From Sphingobium aromaticiconvertens (GTDB lineage Bacteria; Pseudomonadota; Alphaproteobacteria; Sphingomonadales; Sphingomonadaceae), in the NCBI RefSeq assembly GCF_037154075.1, contig NZ_JBANRJ010000002.1:124001-188000 (forward strand): 64,000 bases of DNA, written 5' to 3'. Positions 1 through 8,024 of this stretch are shown in pieces. The notes beneath the pieces were generated by a model, which ran no database searches, was not told where the DNA came from, and saw only the letters and a program-made list of their open reading frames with translations. Positions within the stretch are counted from its first letter, which is position 1; each line of letters starts with the position of its first letter. Made by a program: the position numbers and the translations under genes.

Positions 1-2
1 TT

Positions 3-434
3 CTAGGGCGAGGAAGGTCCCACCTTCACAAGTGTCGCTGGGTCCGCGGCACCGTCGAACCACCGATCGAGCGCCGCGACAAAGAGCGGGCCTCCGCCCG
101 CTTCGGCGAACAGGGTCAGGCAGGAGCGGAGCTTCATCGCATCGACCTCGCCGAACACCGCGATCGCGGACGTCCCAATCAGATCCTGCAGCGCGCCGAC
201 ACAATCGCGAAGTCGGAGCCCAAGAAGGGGATGCGCCAGATAGGCGCGCGCTTCGGTCAGCGATCCGATGGCATAGCGCCGCGCCATGTCGCTGGTGCCG
301 AGACCGGCGATCTGCGGAAAGATGAACCACATCCAATGACTGCGCTTGGCGCCGCGCCGGATCTCGGCGAGCGCTGTGTCATAGGTCGTCGCCTGTGCCG
401 TCACGAATCGGTCGAGGTGGAAATCCGCAGCCAT
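3..434 (-). CDS. DUF1810 family protein
   Basis: Small soluble protein of about 143 residues. The N-terminus (FHLDRFVTAQ) followed by a SHWMWFIFPQ motif and an SDMARRYAI segment is the signature of the DUF1810 family, whose biochemical role is unknown. I chose the ATG at 434 because it gives the family's usual N-terminus; an upstream in-frame ATG at 536 would add 34 unrelated residues. The stop codon lies 3 bases from the window edge, so the gene is complete. It is divergent from the SOS cassette to its right, with about 190 bp between them. No function should be inferred beyond the family name. Confidence 0.8.
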   Translation of the reverse strand: MAADFHLDRFVTAQATTYDTALAEIRRGAKRSHWMWFIFPQIAGLGTSDMARRYAIGSLTEARAYLAHPLLGLRLRDCVGALQDLIGTSAIAVFGEVDAMKLRSCLTLFAEAGGGPLFVAALDRWFDGAADPATLVKVGPSSP

Positions 435-579
435 CACTCTCCCATATCCTCCTGGCACCCAGGACGCGTCGCTTCGCACAATTTTTTTGCGGCCAGCAAA
501 AGCCCGGCGGAGGCCGTTATCCACCGCCGGAGGCAAAGTCGATACGCCCCCAACGCTTGACTCTCGGGCGGACTGAATA

Positions 580-594
580 GAACAAATAGCGAAC
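580..594 (+). promoter_or_regulatory. LexA (SOS) box upstream of imuA
   Basis: The sequence GAAC-AAATAGC-GAAC is an exact match to the alphaproteobacterial LexA operator, two GAAC half sites separated by 7 bases. It lies 30 bp before the imuA ATG, where a LexA operator would block the promoter. imuAB-dnaE2 cassettes are known LexA regulon members, so context and motif agree. Confidence 0.8.
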
Positions 595-623
595 TAATCA
601 ACCGCCCGAGTCTTTTGAATGTT

Positions 624-1355
624 ATGCGCGAAGCCAGCGTCATCGAAAATCTGCGAGCGCGCATCGCGCAGATCGAAGGCGTGGGCGCCCGCCATGGATC
701 GATTCCGTTCGGGCTGGAGGCTATCGACGCCAGGCTGCCGGGCGGCGGCATAGCGAGTGGCGCGCTGCATGAAGTCGCCGGCAGTCCCGATCTTGCCGAC
801 GATGCGAGCGCGACGATCTTTCTCGCCGGAATCCTGGCGCGGGTGGAAGGCCCGGTCCTCTGGTGCCTGCGGTGGCGCGACCTGTTCGCGCCCGCGCTCC
901 ATCTCGCGGGGCTCCACCCCGATCGCGTAATCTATGTCGAGGCGGGCAGCGACGCGAATGTCCTGCTCGCCATGGAGGAATGCCTGCGCCATCCCGGCCT
1001 TGGCGGCGTGGTTGGCGAGGTCACCAAATATAGCACCACGGCATCGAAGCGGCTCCAGCTCGCCGCCGAGGGATCAGGCGTCGCCGCCTTCGTTTTTCGG
1101 CGCGCGTCCAAGCCCGAGCAGGCCGCCGAGGGAACCGCCGCTGTCACGCGGTGGCGGATAACAGCCAGCCCCAGCGAAGATCTCGGCATCCCGAGCCTCG
1201 GCCGCGCGCGCTGGCACGTCGAGCTGGAGCGGGTGCGCGGGGGGAATCCGCACGCATGGATAGTGGAGGGCTGCGATGCGACGGGTCGTATCGGTCTACC
1301 TGCCGCACTGGTCGACAGACCGGCTGCGGCGGCAGACCGCCAAGTCGCCGCCTGA
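624..1355 (+). CDS. imuA: ImuA, RecA-like SOS mutagenesis accessory protein
   Basis: About 243 residues, first gene of the SOS mutagenesis cassette. The N-terminal region has the ImuA pattern IPFGLEAIDARLPGGGIASGALHEV, a RecA/SulA-like fold in which the Walker A loop is degenerate. ImuA proteins support the DnaE2/ImuB error-prone lesion bypass complex. It overlaps imuB by 80 bp in another frame, so the two are translationally coupled. The ATG at 624 is preferred; a TTG three codons upstream (615) is also possible. A LexA box sits 30 bp upstream, so damage induction is likely. Confidence 0.82.
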   Translation: MREASVIENLRARIAQIEGVGARHGSIPFGLEAIDARLPGGGIASGALHEVAGSPDLADDASATIFLAGILARVEGPVLWCLRWRDLFAPALHLAGLHPDRVIYVEAGSDANVLLAMEECLRHPGLGGVVGEVTKYSTTASKRLQLAAEGSGVAAFVFRRASKPEQAAEGTAAVTRWRITASPSEDLGIPSLGRARWHVELERVRGGNPHAWIVEGCDATGRIGLPAALVDRPAAAADRQVAA

Positions 1356-2835
1356 CCGGCGCGACACACCAACCCCTACACGCCCGCTCGTCACGGCGAT
1401 CCCCGATCATGGCCGGCGTATCGTCGCGGCGGTCGATGCCGGCGCACGCGCGCTCGGCATTGCGGCCGGCATGACCATCACCAAGGCGCGCTCGTTCGCG
1501 CCGGAGCTCGACGTCGTCGACGCGCAACCTGAAGCCGATGTCGAGGGATTGCGCCGCCTGGCGCTATGGGCGGGCCAGCGATACTCGCCGATCGTCGCGC
1601 CCGATGCACCTGACGGTCTGTGGCTCGACATTACCGGCTGCGCCGCCCTGTTCAGCACCGAGGCGGCCTTGCTCAAGGATCTCCACCGCCGCGTGGCCGC
1701 CTTCGGCGTATCGGTCCAGATCGCCGTGGCCGACACCGCGGGCTGTGCCCATGCGGTAGCGCGGCATGTTCCCGCCGGTCGGCCGGTGACGATCGAACCT
1801 AGTGATCATCGTAAAGCGATCGCACTCCTTCCTATAGCGGCGCTGCGGCTCGAAGCCGATGTCGTTGAGGGACTGCGAAAGCTCGGCTTCGAACGTGTCG
1901 AGCAATTGATCGGCGCTCCGCGCGGGCCGCTCGCCAAGCGGTTCGGCCGCAGCCTGCACCGCCGGCTCGATCAGGCGCTCGGCGCTGTGGCCGAACCGAT
2001 CGAGCCGATATTCCCCGAGCATCTGCCCCGCGCGCGCCGCGGCTTCATGGAGCCAATCGCGACAGCCGAGGCCTTTGGACAAGTGATCGGCGATCTGGTC
2101 GCCGATATCGTCGATCAGCTTGGCCGGGTGGGCAAGGGTGCGCGGCGCCTCGATTGCTATTTCCACCGGGTGGACGGGCATACGCAGGTCATCCGGGTCG
2201 GCACGGCCACGCCGAGCCGCGACCAGGCCCATCTGTCGAAACTTCTTTGCGCGAAGATCGAGACCGTCGAGCCAGGTCTTGGGATCGAATCGATGACCTT
2301 GCTGGTCTCGCTGATGGAGCCCGTCGCCGCGCGACAGGGCGAGAGCCTGGAGCGCCTGGGCAAGCCCGGGCCGGATCTCGCCGCTCTGGTTGATACCCTC
2401 TCCAACCGCTTCGGCAGTCGGTGCCTGCACCGCATGGCGCCGCACCCGAGCGAGATGCCCGAGCGCTCGGCGACGAGTTCACCGGCGCTCGATACCGCGC
2501 GGGGCGCGGGATGGGACGATGATCTGCCGCGCCCCGCACGGATGCTGGCGCGGCCCGAAGCGATCGAGGTCATCGCCCTTCTGCCCGATGACGCGCCGAG
2601 GATGTTCATCTGGCGGGGCAAGCGATACCGGGTCACGCAGGGCGACGGACCCGAACGGCTGCACGGCGAATGGTGGCGTGACGCCGGGATCGAGAGCGAG
2701 CGGCCGCTCAGCATCCGCGACTATTATCAGGTCGAGACCCTGAGCGGTGGCCGTTACTGGCTGTTCCGGGCAGGCGATGGAGAGAGCCCGTCGACCGGAT
2801 CGATGCGCTGGTTCCTGCACGGGGCGTTCGCGTGA
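1276..2835 (+). CDS. imuB: ImuB, Y-family polymerase-like protein
   Basis: A 519-residue Y-family polymerase homologue. It opens with RRVVSVYLPHWSTDRLRR, has palm-like segments (WLDITGCAALF, VQIAVADTAGCAHAVAR) and a long C-terminal extension with a GKRYRVTQGDGPERL region typical of ImuB. ImuB members are usually non-catalytic hubs joining ImuA, DnaE2 and the beta clamp in translesion synthesis. It overlaps imuA at its start, and its TGA overlaps the GTG start of the dnaE2 remnant (GTGA), so the three genes form one SOS operon. The gene appears intact, but its normal partner DnaE2 is destroyed. Confidence 0.88.
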   Translation: MRRVVSVYLPHWSTDRLRRQTAKSPPDRRDTPTPTRPLVTAIPDHGRRIVAAVDAGARALGIAAGMTITKARSFAPELDVVDAQPEADVEGLRRLALWAGQRYSPIVAPDAPDGLWLDITGCAALFSTEAALLKDLHRRVAAFGVSVQIAVADTAGCAHAVARHVPAGRPVTIEPSDHRKAIALLPIAALRLEADVVEGLRKLGFERVEQLIGAPRGPLAKRFGRSLHRRLDQALGAVAEPIEPIFPEHLPRARRGFMEPIATAEAFGQVIGDLVADIVDQLGRVGKGARRLDCYFHRVDGHTQVIRVGTATPSRDQAHLSKLLCAKIETVEPGLGIESMTLLVSLMEPVAARQGESLERLGKPGPDLAALVDTLSNRFGSRCLHRMAPHPSEMPERSATSSPALDTARGAGWDDDLPRPARMLARPEAIEVIALLPDDAPRMFIWRGKRYRVTQGDGPERLHGEWWRDAGIESERPLSIRDYYQVETLSGGRYWLFRAGDGESPSTGSMRWFLHGAFA

Positions 2836-3412
2836 GCGAGAGCGAAGCCCGTTATGTCGAGCTACAGGTCCGCTCGCTTTCCTGCGCGACGAACTCAAGG
2901 CTCGCAAGATGATCACCTGCGAGGCGCTGCGCACCACCAAGGATGGGCGCTGGATCGAACTCGCCGGCATCGTTCTCGTCCGGCAGAAACCGGGGAGTGC
3001 GAAGGGCGTCATGTTCATCACGCTGGAGGATGAGACCGATGTTGCCAACCTCGTGGTGTGGACCAAGGTCTTCGAAGCCAACCGCCGCACGGTGCTTGGC
3101 GCGTCGATGATGGCCGTGCGTGGCCAGGTGCAGCGCGAAGGCGAGGTCATCCATATCATCGCTCAGCGGCTCGACGATCTGTCGGGCATGCTGGCGAGCG
3201 TCGGCCGCCGCGCGGACGTCGCCGATATCTATCGGGTCAGCAGGGCAGACGTGGTCAGAAACCCGATGTCACCGGACCCGCGCGATCCCGAGCATCAGCC
3301 TCTGGGGCGGGCCGCGAGGGAAATCTACATTCCCGATCTGCGGCTCGGGTCCGGGATCATCCCCGGCCAACCGACCGAGGGCATCAAGATTAAGCCGCGT
3401 GATTTCCGCTGA
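2832..3412 (+). pseudogene. dnaE2: dnaE2 remnant with large internal deletion
   Basis: The GTG at 2832 starts VSESEARYVELQV, the usual N-terminus of error-prone DNA polymerase DnaE2. At about 2870 the sequence switches to another frame reading GPLAFLRDELKARK and continues to a C-terminus ending in PRDFR, the typical DnaE2 tail with the OB-fold region (LAGIVLVRQKPGSAKG, FITLEDETD). The family is about 1,050-1,100 residues long; here about 13 N-terminal and 180 C-terminal codons remain. The whole PHP and polymerase core is missing and the joint is out of frame, so no polymerase can be made. The fragments sit exactly where dnaE2 should be in the imuA-imuB-dnaE2 operon. Confidence 0.85.
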
Positions 3413-3438
3413 CCGCAGACATGGAAAAAGGCCCGGTG

Positions 3439-3692
3439 GCTCGGCTCCAGCGTGCGCGCGATCGAGAAGGCGACCCAGGCGCCCCGGGCCTCGTCGTCGA
3501 GCGCCCGAAAGGCGTCAAAGCGCTCGGTCATCGTCGTGTGACCCGCCCAGCTCGTGTCGAGCCGCTGGCGCTGATCGTCGATGGTCTGCGACGCCATGGA
3601 GCCTTCGTCCCGGAACCCGAAGATCGGGAAGCCCGCGGCGCTCGACTTCAGCGTCGAGTGGTTGGGAACATGGTGCTGCTCGACGGTGTGGG
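3439..3692 (-). pseudogene. Fragment of a large ParB-like plasmid gene
   Basis: On the minus strand this stretch encodes NHSTLKSS, FPIFGFRDEGSMASQ and DTSWAGHTTMTERFDAF, closely matching an internal part of the intact 684-residue ParB-like protein at 20932-22986 (its 22300-22536 part). Homology stops abruptly at both ends: towards the dnaE2 remnant after the residues RTLEPS, and towards the next parB fragment near 3692. It is a second, diverged copy reduced to about 85 codons by rearrangement, with no start or stop of its own. Confidence 0.7.
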
Positions 3693-4460
3693 GACTTGAT
3701 CGAGAGCATCAAGGCACAAGGCCGGCAGGAAATGCCAGCCATCGTCCGTCGCGTTTCAGGCGATCCCGATTTCGACTTCGAGGTGATCTGCGGAGCACGC
3801 CGTCATTGGACGATCAGTTGGCTACGATCGCACAATTACCCGGACTTTAAGTTTCTCGTCGACATCCGAGAAATCGGTGACGAAGAGGCGTTTCGGCTCG
3901 CAGACATTGAGAATCGAGCGCGCGATGACCTGACCGATCTCGAGCGCGCCCGCGATTACCTCAGGGCACTTGATGCCTATTATGATGGCCGTCAGAAAAC
4001 GATGGCAGAGCGGATTAACGTCAGCGAAAGCTGGCTGACGCGGTATCTTGATCTGGCTCGGCTGCCCGAACCTTTGATGGCAGCATTTCCCGAACCACAA
4101 TCGCTCACAATCCGAAATGTCATTGCGTTGAAGCCACTCCTCAAACCGGAGGACAAGCGAGCGCGTGTGTTCAAGGAGGCCGCGGCGCTTGGCAAGCAGC
4201 AAGCCGATGAAGGCAGGCCGATGGCTGTGCTGGATGTCATCCGCGCACTGACCACGGCCGCAGCCTCCCCCAAGAAGTCAGGTTCCCCCAAAAGGTCAGG
4301 ATCGCCCCAGACCATCTCGTCGTCTGCCGGGAAGGCGGTGCTCCGGATCGAGGGTGCTGATCGCAAAGGCGTCCGCCTGACGCTGCTACACAAAAGTGGT
4401 GCCTCACGTGAGGATGCCGAGAAAGCGATGCGGGAGGTGCTCGATCATCATTGGGCGTAG
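3693..4460 (+). pseudogene. N-terminally truncated ParB partition protein
   Basis: About 255 codons of a plasmid ParB/RepB-type partition protein. Residues such as EMPAIVRRVSGDPDF, EVICGARRHWTISWL and DEEAFRLADIENRARDDL are the ParB nuclease-like N-domain, and QKTMAERINVSESWLTRYLDLARLP is the helix-turn-helix. It aligns along its length with the intact ParB at 6799-7773 but lacks roughly the first 85 residues, having been cut where it meets the reversed fragment at 3692. There is no plausible start codon, so it is probably inactive. Its stop lies 53 bp from the convergent HTH gene, mirroring the arrangement of the intact parB. Confidence 0.75.
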
Positions 4461-4512
4461 AGCCTCGCTTGCAGGCCGGTACGATTCCACTAGGCCTAGC
4501 GGAGACTTCGTC

Positions 4513-5562
4513 TCACGCCTGAGCGTCAATCGATAAAGCCGCGTCGTCCGCGAGCTTGAGCACGCCTAATTTCACGAGCACCTCATCCAGCGCCGCCATC
4601 TCTTGGTCGAATGCTGTCAGCGCGGGCTCAAGGTCTTTTAATTGTCGAGCCGCAGAGCGGGGTCGTCCCACCGGCCGCGCAACGAACCCGAAGGAAACCG
4701 CGAGATCCGGCGCCATGTATGTTCGCCAGGCCCTACGACCACTAACCTCGGTCAGCAGTTCGAGGTCCTCGGCTCGCATGAGCAGCTTGCCGGCTCCAGA
4801 CAGGGTCACACCCAATTTCTGCGCGATCAGGCGCGGACTAACAACTGGGGCGAACTGGACCAGCGCTAGGAGCTCGAGAAGCTTCCCTGGGCGATGGGCA
4901 TCGGAGATGGCCGCTGCCGCTCGCAACCGATGATCTTCGAGCGCCTGGAGCCGCTGGAGCCCCTCTTCGGCTCGATCGGCGAGGGTACGGAGGTTTCGTA
5001 CGATGATGGCCTGACTTTCGCTTGGCGCGAGGCGGAACGCCTTGTCCGCGATGGTCAGGCATGGGAGCATTGCATGGGTGATTTTCATCGATCGCAGCAG
5101 GGAGGGGATCGTGAGCCAGGGCGTGATGGTAGCGTCCGCCCTTGCATGACGGGCGGCCACCTCGAGTGCGCGAAGCAAAGCCGGGCGCCGGTTCCAGTCT
5201 TCGGCTACATCAGTCGGTATCGCAGCTACATCCCGCCAATAATTTGGTTCCCGTTGCCTCAGCCGCCCTTGCCATGCCTGAAGAGTGCCCGGATCATCTA
5301 CGTGGGTCGGCATTGCGGGCCGACCGGGCAATTTGACCCCACTTTCCCGGCCAAAAATATCGATTTCGTCGATTTCTGCGGACTGACCCCGGAGCGCGGC
5401 GGTATAGCCGGTCCACGAAGCTCGTAGAGACCACGGCGCGGCGGCAGGACTGACAGAAACACGGGCATCGAGGCGGCCGATCGATGCCGCCGCCCGCTCA
5501 AGAGCGGAGACCAGTTTGGACGTCCAAACCGGCTCCGAAAGGTCAGGTATCGGGCGTGTCAT
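4513..5562 (-). CDS. DUF1612/HTH (RHE_PE00001-type) putative DNA-binding protein
   Basis: A 349-residue soluble protein of the plasmid-borne DUF1612 plus helix-turn-helix family. The N-terminal half contains SWTGYTAALRGQSAEIDEIDIF, and the C-terminal third carries a winged-helix-like segment (SPRLIAQKLGVTLSGAGKLLMRAEDLELLTEV). Function is not established; the family is often found near plasmid partition or replication genes. It is paralogous to the divergent gene at 5715-6743 and convergent with the broken parB at 3693-4460. The ATG at 5562 gives the same N-terminus (RPIPDLSEPVW) as its paralogue. The 152-bp divergent gap should hold both promoters. Confidence 0.65.
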   Translation of the reverse strand: MTRPIPDLSEPVWTSKLVSALERAAASIGRLDARVSVSPAAAPWSLRASWTGYTAALRGQSAEIDEIDIFGRESGVKLPGRPAMPTHVDDPGTLQAWQGRLRQREPNYWRDVAAIPTDVAEDWNRRPALLRALEVAARHARADATITPWLTIPSLLRSMKITHAMLPCLTIADKAFRLAPSESQAIIVRNLRTLADRAEEGLQRLQALEDHRLRAAAAISDAHRPGKLLELLALVQFAPVVSPRLIAQKLGVTLSGAGKLLMRAEDLELLTEVSGRRAWRTYMAPDLAVSFGFVARPVGRPRSAARQLKDLEPALTAFDQEMAALDEVLVKLGVLKLADDAALSIDAQA

Positions 5563-5689
5563 CGGCCAATTATATCCCGAAGATGTGACTTCAGTCTATG
5601 GCGACGATGCTTCTAATAATCGGACCTATGATAATTGCACTTATCGAGGGTTGGGTTGCACGAAGCACCTCCATGGTAGACTGAGATAT

Positions 5690-5710
5690 GCACTTCAGGA
5701 TATGAAGTGC
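5690..5710. promoter_or_regulatory. Palindrome at the start of the second HTH gene
   Basis: GCACTTC and GAAGTGC arms (7 bp, perfect) are separated by 7 bp. The site ends 4 bp before the GTG start of the HTH gene at 5715 and lies in the divergent gap between the two paralogous HTH genes. Position and symmetry suggest an operator for autoregulation; this is inference. Confidence 0.4.
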
Positions 5711-5714
5711 CACT

Positions 5715-6743
5715 GTGCGACCACTTCCCGACCTTTCAACGCCCGCATGGACTGCAAAGTTGGCCCAGCGGATCGAACGCGCCTCTGCGTCGATTGCCCG
5801 CCTAGACGCCCGTGTTGCCGTCAGCCCTGTCGCGAATGCATGGCGCCAACGCTCGGTCTGGACAGGCTATGCGGCCTCGCTTCGGGGTCAAAGCGCAGAA
5901 ATCGAAGAAATTGACATTTTTGCTCGCGAATGCGGTGTCTCTATCCCTGGTCGGATCAGTCCGCCGTCCATTTCAGAAGACGCTGGCGACCTGGCGCGGT
6001 GGCAGGCCGATCTGAAGGATCGCTCCATTCACCACTGGCGAGATGACGTAGCCTATTCGACAGCCACGCCGGACGATTGGCGCAACCGCCCTGCCCTCCT
6101 GCGTGCGCTCGAGATGCTCGGTCGCCATGCTCGCGCGGACCGATCAATCACAAGTTGGCTGAACTTGCCCCGGCTACTTCATTCGATGGAGGTAACGGCC
6201 ACTCCCCTCCCCTGCCTCGCCATTGCTGACAAAGCGCTTCGACTGACGCCGCGGGACAGTGAGGCCATCGTCGCGCGCTTTCTTCGCCAGATTGCCGAGG
6301 CCGCGGCAACGGGCCTCCAACGGCTCGATGCCATGGAGGAACATCGCCTTCGCGCCGCGGCCGTAGCGGGCAACACCCTTCGCCCCGGCAAGCTTTTCCC
6401 ACTTCTCGCGTTCTTGCAGCTTCGACCGGTTACGAGTCCGCGAGTTGTGGCTCGGCAGCTCGAGTTGAGCATATCTGGAGCGGGGAAACTTCTGGCACGC
6501 GCCGCCGATGCCGGGTTGCTGGTGGAAATCAGCGGACGGCAGGCTTGGAGGACTTATCTCGTCACAGACCTTGCAGTAGCATTCGGCTTCGCGCGCCGTC
6601 CCGTCGGTCGACCGGTGGAGCCTCCCAAAGTGAGCGAGGCGCTCGATCCGTCTCTGTCCCGCTTTGATGCCGAGATGGCTGAGGTCGACGCCATGCTCGC
6701 CCGCCTCGGCGTAGTTTCGCACGTCGGCGATGAGCAAACGTAG
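5715..6743 (+). CDS. DUF1612/HTH (RHE_PE00001-type) putative DNA-binding protein, paralogue
   Basis: A 342-residue paralogue of the gene at 4513-5562, sharing the order of segments: RPLPDLSTPAW at the start, VWTGYAASLRGQSAEIEEIDIFARECGV, LRALEMLGRHARAD, and a winged-helix-like C-terminal part (VARQLELSISGAGKLLARAADAGLLVEISGRQAWRTYL). The start is a GTG; it was chosen because it aligns with the paralogue's ATG and follows a palindromic candidate operator. Its stop is 55 bp from the convergent stop of the intact parB. The role is unknown, but the partition context points to a plasmid maintenance or regulatory function. Confidence 0.65.
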   Translation: MRPLPDLSTPAWTAKLAQRIERASASIARLDARVAVSPVANAWRQRSVWTGYAASLRGQSAEIEEIDIFARECGVSIPGRISPPSISEDAGDLARWQADLKDRSIHHWRDDVAYSTATPDDWRNRPALLRALEMLGRHARADRSITSWLNLPRLLHSMEVTATPLPCLAIADKALRLTPRDSEAIVARFLRQIAEAAATGLQRLDAMEEHRLRAAAVAGNTLRPGKLFPLLAFLQLRPVTSPRVVARQLELSISGAGKLLARAADAGLLVEISGRQAWRTYLVTDLAVAFGFARRPVGRPVEPPKVSEALDPSLSRFDAEMAEVDAMLARLGVVSHVGDEQT

Positions 6744-6798
6744 CCAATCTCCCCGAAGCGCGGCATGCGCCCAGGCCCATCGGTCTCGTTCGACCCAG

Positions 6799-7773
6799 TC
6801 AGAGAAGGCCTTCAATGGCCTTGAGCACTTCGGCGGGACTCGCACCGGACTTGGCAGGCACCTTGATCGTGAGGCCCCCTCCCCTCGCCTTCGTGTAGCG
6901 TAAGATCACCTTACCCCCCTTCCCCATCACTTCCTTCTCGCCGGCGGGCTTTGGGAGGGGCGCCACCGTGGCTTTGACCAGACGCTTCGCGACTTCAGGC
7001 CCGCTTAGATTCAACCCCTCGCGCGAGCGCTGCTCCGCGATCCGATCGGCCTCGTCTCGCATCTTGACAAAGGCTTGGGGATCGCCGGCGAGGGGCTTGA
7101 TGTCCCGCGCTACCCGGACCGTGATGTCGTGCGTGTCCGAAAATGCTTTGACCAGTTCCTCCGGCAAACGAGCGACGTCGAGCATCCGGCTGAGCCAAGA
7201 CTTAGACAGGTTGAGATGCTCGGCCATTTGCGATTGCGACCCGTCATAAAACTCGGCTAGCGCGACGCTGTATTCCTTTGCGCGCTCCCAATCTGAGATG
7301 TCCTTGCGCGACCGGTTCTCGACGTCGGAGACGCGAAACGCTTCCTCATCGGTGACGTTCTGAATCGTGATCAGATAGTCATATTCGGGATGGTGATGGT
7401 CGCGCAGCCACCGCACTGTCCACCAGCGTCGGACCCCGGCGATGATCTCATATTCGTGGTCGGGATCATCCTTGAGGCGGCGAACGATCGCCGGGATTCT
7501 CTGCTTCTTGGTGGACAGGAACGAGTCGATCAGGTCGCGGCAACTGTCCTCGGTCAAATGGTCCAGATCGCGGTTGTGCATCCGCCACGGGCGGCATTTC
7601 GCGGGATCAATCCACTCGGTCCTGTCTGCCACAGACTTCCCGGTCGCCAAGCGTGCAAGGGTCTGGCTACGGCTTGCCATGATGCCTTCGGCCGGCGCCG
7701 ATTTGTCGAGCGATTCCTCGTCGTCGAGTCCCTCCGTGAACATGGCGCCGAAGCCCTTGTTACCCTTGCTCAT
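6799..7773 (-). CDS. parB: Plasmid partition protein ParB
   Basis: A 324-residue ParB/RepB-type centromere-binding protein. The ParB N-domain spans about residues 50-130 (PAIVRRLKDDPDHEYEII, AGVRRWWTVRWL, DEEAFRVSDVENRSRKD), followed by a helix-turn-helix (QMAEHLNLSKSWLSRMLDVARLP) and a C-terminal dimerisation part. It loads at parS and is segregated by ParA. It is co-directional with parA, with about 250 bp between them carrying three palindromic parS-like sites. The ATG at 7773 lies downstream of a GGAGC-type ribosome site. A truncated relative lies at 3693-4460. Confidence 0.88.
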   Translation of the reverse strand: MSKGNKGFGAMFTEGLDDEESLDKSAPAEGIMASRSQTLARLATGKSVADRTEWIDPAKCRPWRMHNRDLDHLTEDSCRDLIDSFLSTKKQRIPAIVRRLKDDPDHEYEIIAGVRRWWTVRWLRDHHHPEYDYLITIQNVTDEEAFRVSDVENRSRKDISDWERAKEYSVALAEFYDGSQSQMAEHLNLSKSWLSRMLDVARLPEELVKAFSDTHDITVRVARDIKPLAGDPQAFVKMRDEADRIAEQRSREGLNLSGPEVAKRLVKATVAPLPKPAGEKEVMGKGGKVILRYTKARGGGLTIKVPAKSGASPAEVLKAIEGLL

Positions 7774-7826
7774 AGGCTCGCTCCTTCTTGGATTTGCGCC
7801 GGCATCAGACCATCCTAAATGCAGGA

Positions 7827-7842
7827 GTTGCCACGTGGCAAC
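7827..7842. promoter_or_regulatory. parS-like site 1
   Basis: GTTGCCACGTGGCAAC, a perfect 16-bp palindrome extended to 20 bp by flanking GA/TC. The CACGTG centre resembles the parS consensus of chromosomal ParB proteins (TGTTTCACGTGAAACA). Located just upstream of the parB start, so it may also autoregulate parB. Confidence 0.75.
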
Positions 7843-7938
7843 TCACCGGACGCTGGCCCGTTACAACGGGAAATATCTGATCGGCGGCGTTGCATCTCTG
7901 ATGTCTCAATATCTTGTTTTTATTTGATTTAGTTCTCG

Positions 7939-7954
7939 GTTGCCACGTGGCAAC
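7939..7954. promoter_or_regulatory. parS-like site 2
   Basis: Second exact copy of GTTGCCACGTGGCAAC, with one further symmetric base pair on each side (GG...CC), in the parA-parB gap. It lies 112 bp from site 1. Confidence 0.75.
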
Positions 7955-8007
7955 CAACATTCGCGCAGGGGCCACATCGGCACTCTGATGGCTTCCTCTG
8001 ATGCACC

Positions 8008-8023
8008 GTTGCCACGTGGCAAC
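8008..8023. promoter_or_regulatory. parS-like site 3
   Basis: Third exact copy of the 16-bp palindrome, ending 1 bp from the parA stop codon and 69 bp from site 2. Three identical sites clustered between parA and parB form a plausible centromere. Confidence 0.75.
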
Positions 8024-8024
8024 T

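Noticed and set aside
4894..5427. 177-codon plus-strand frame opposite the first HTH gene
   Set aside because: Lies wholly antisense to a gene with a recognisable paralogue; no ribosome site or family features.
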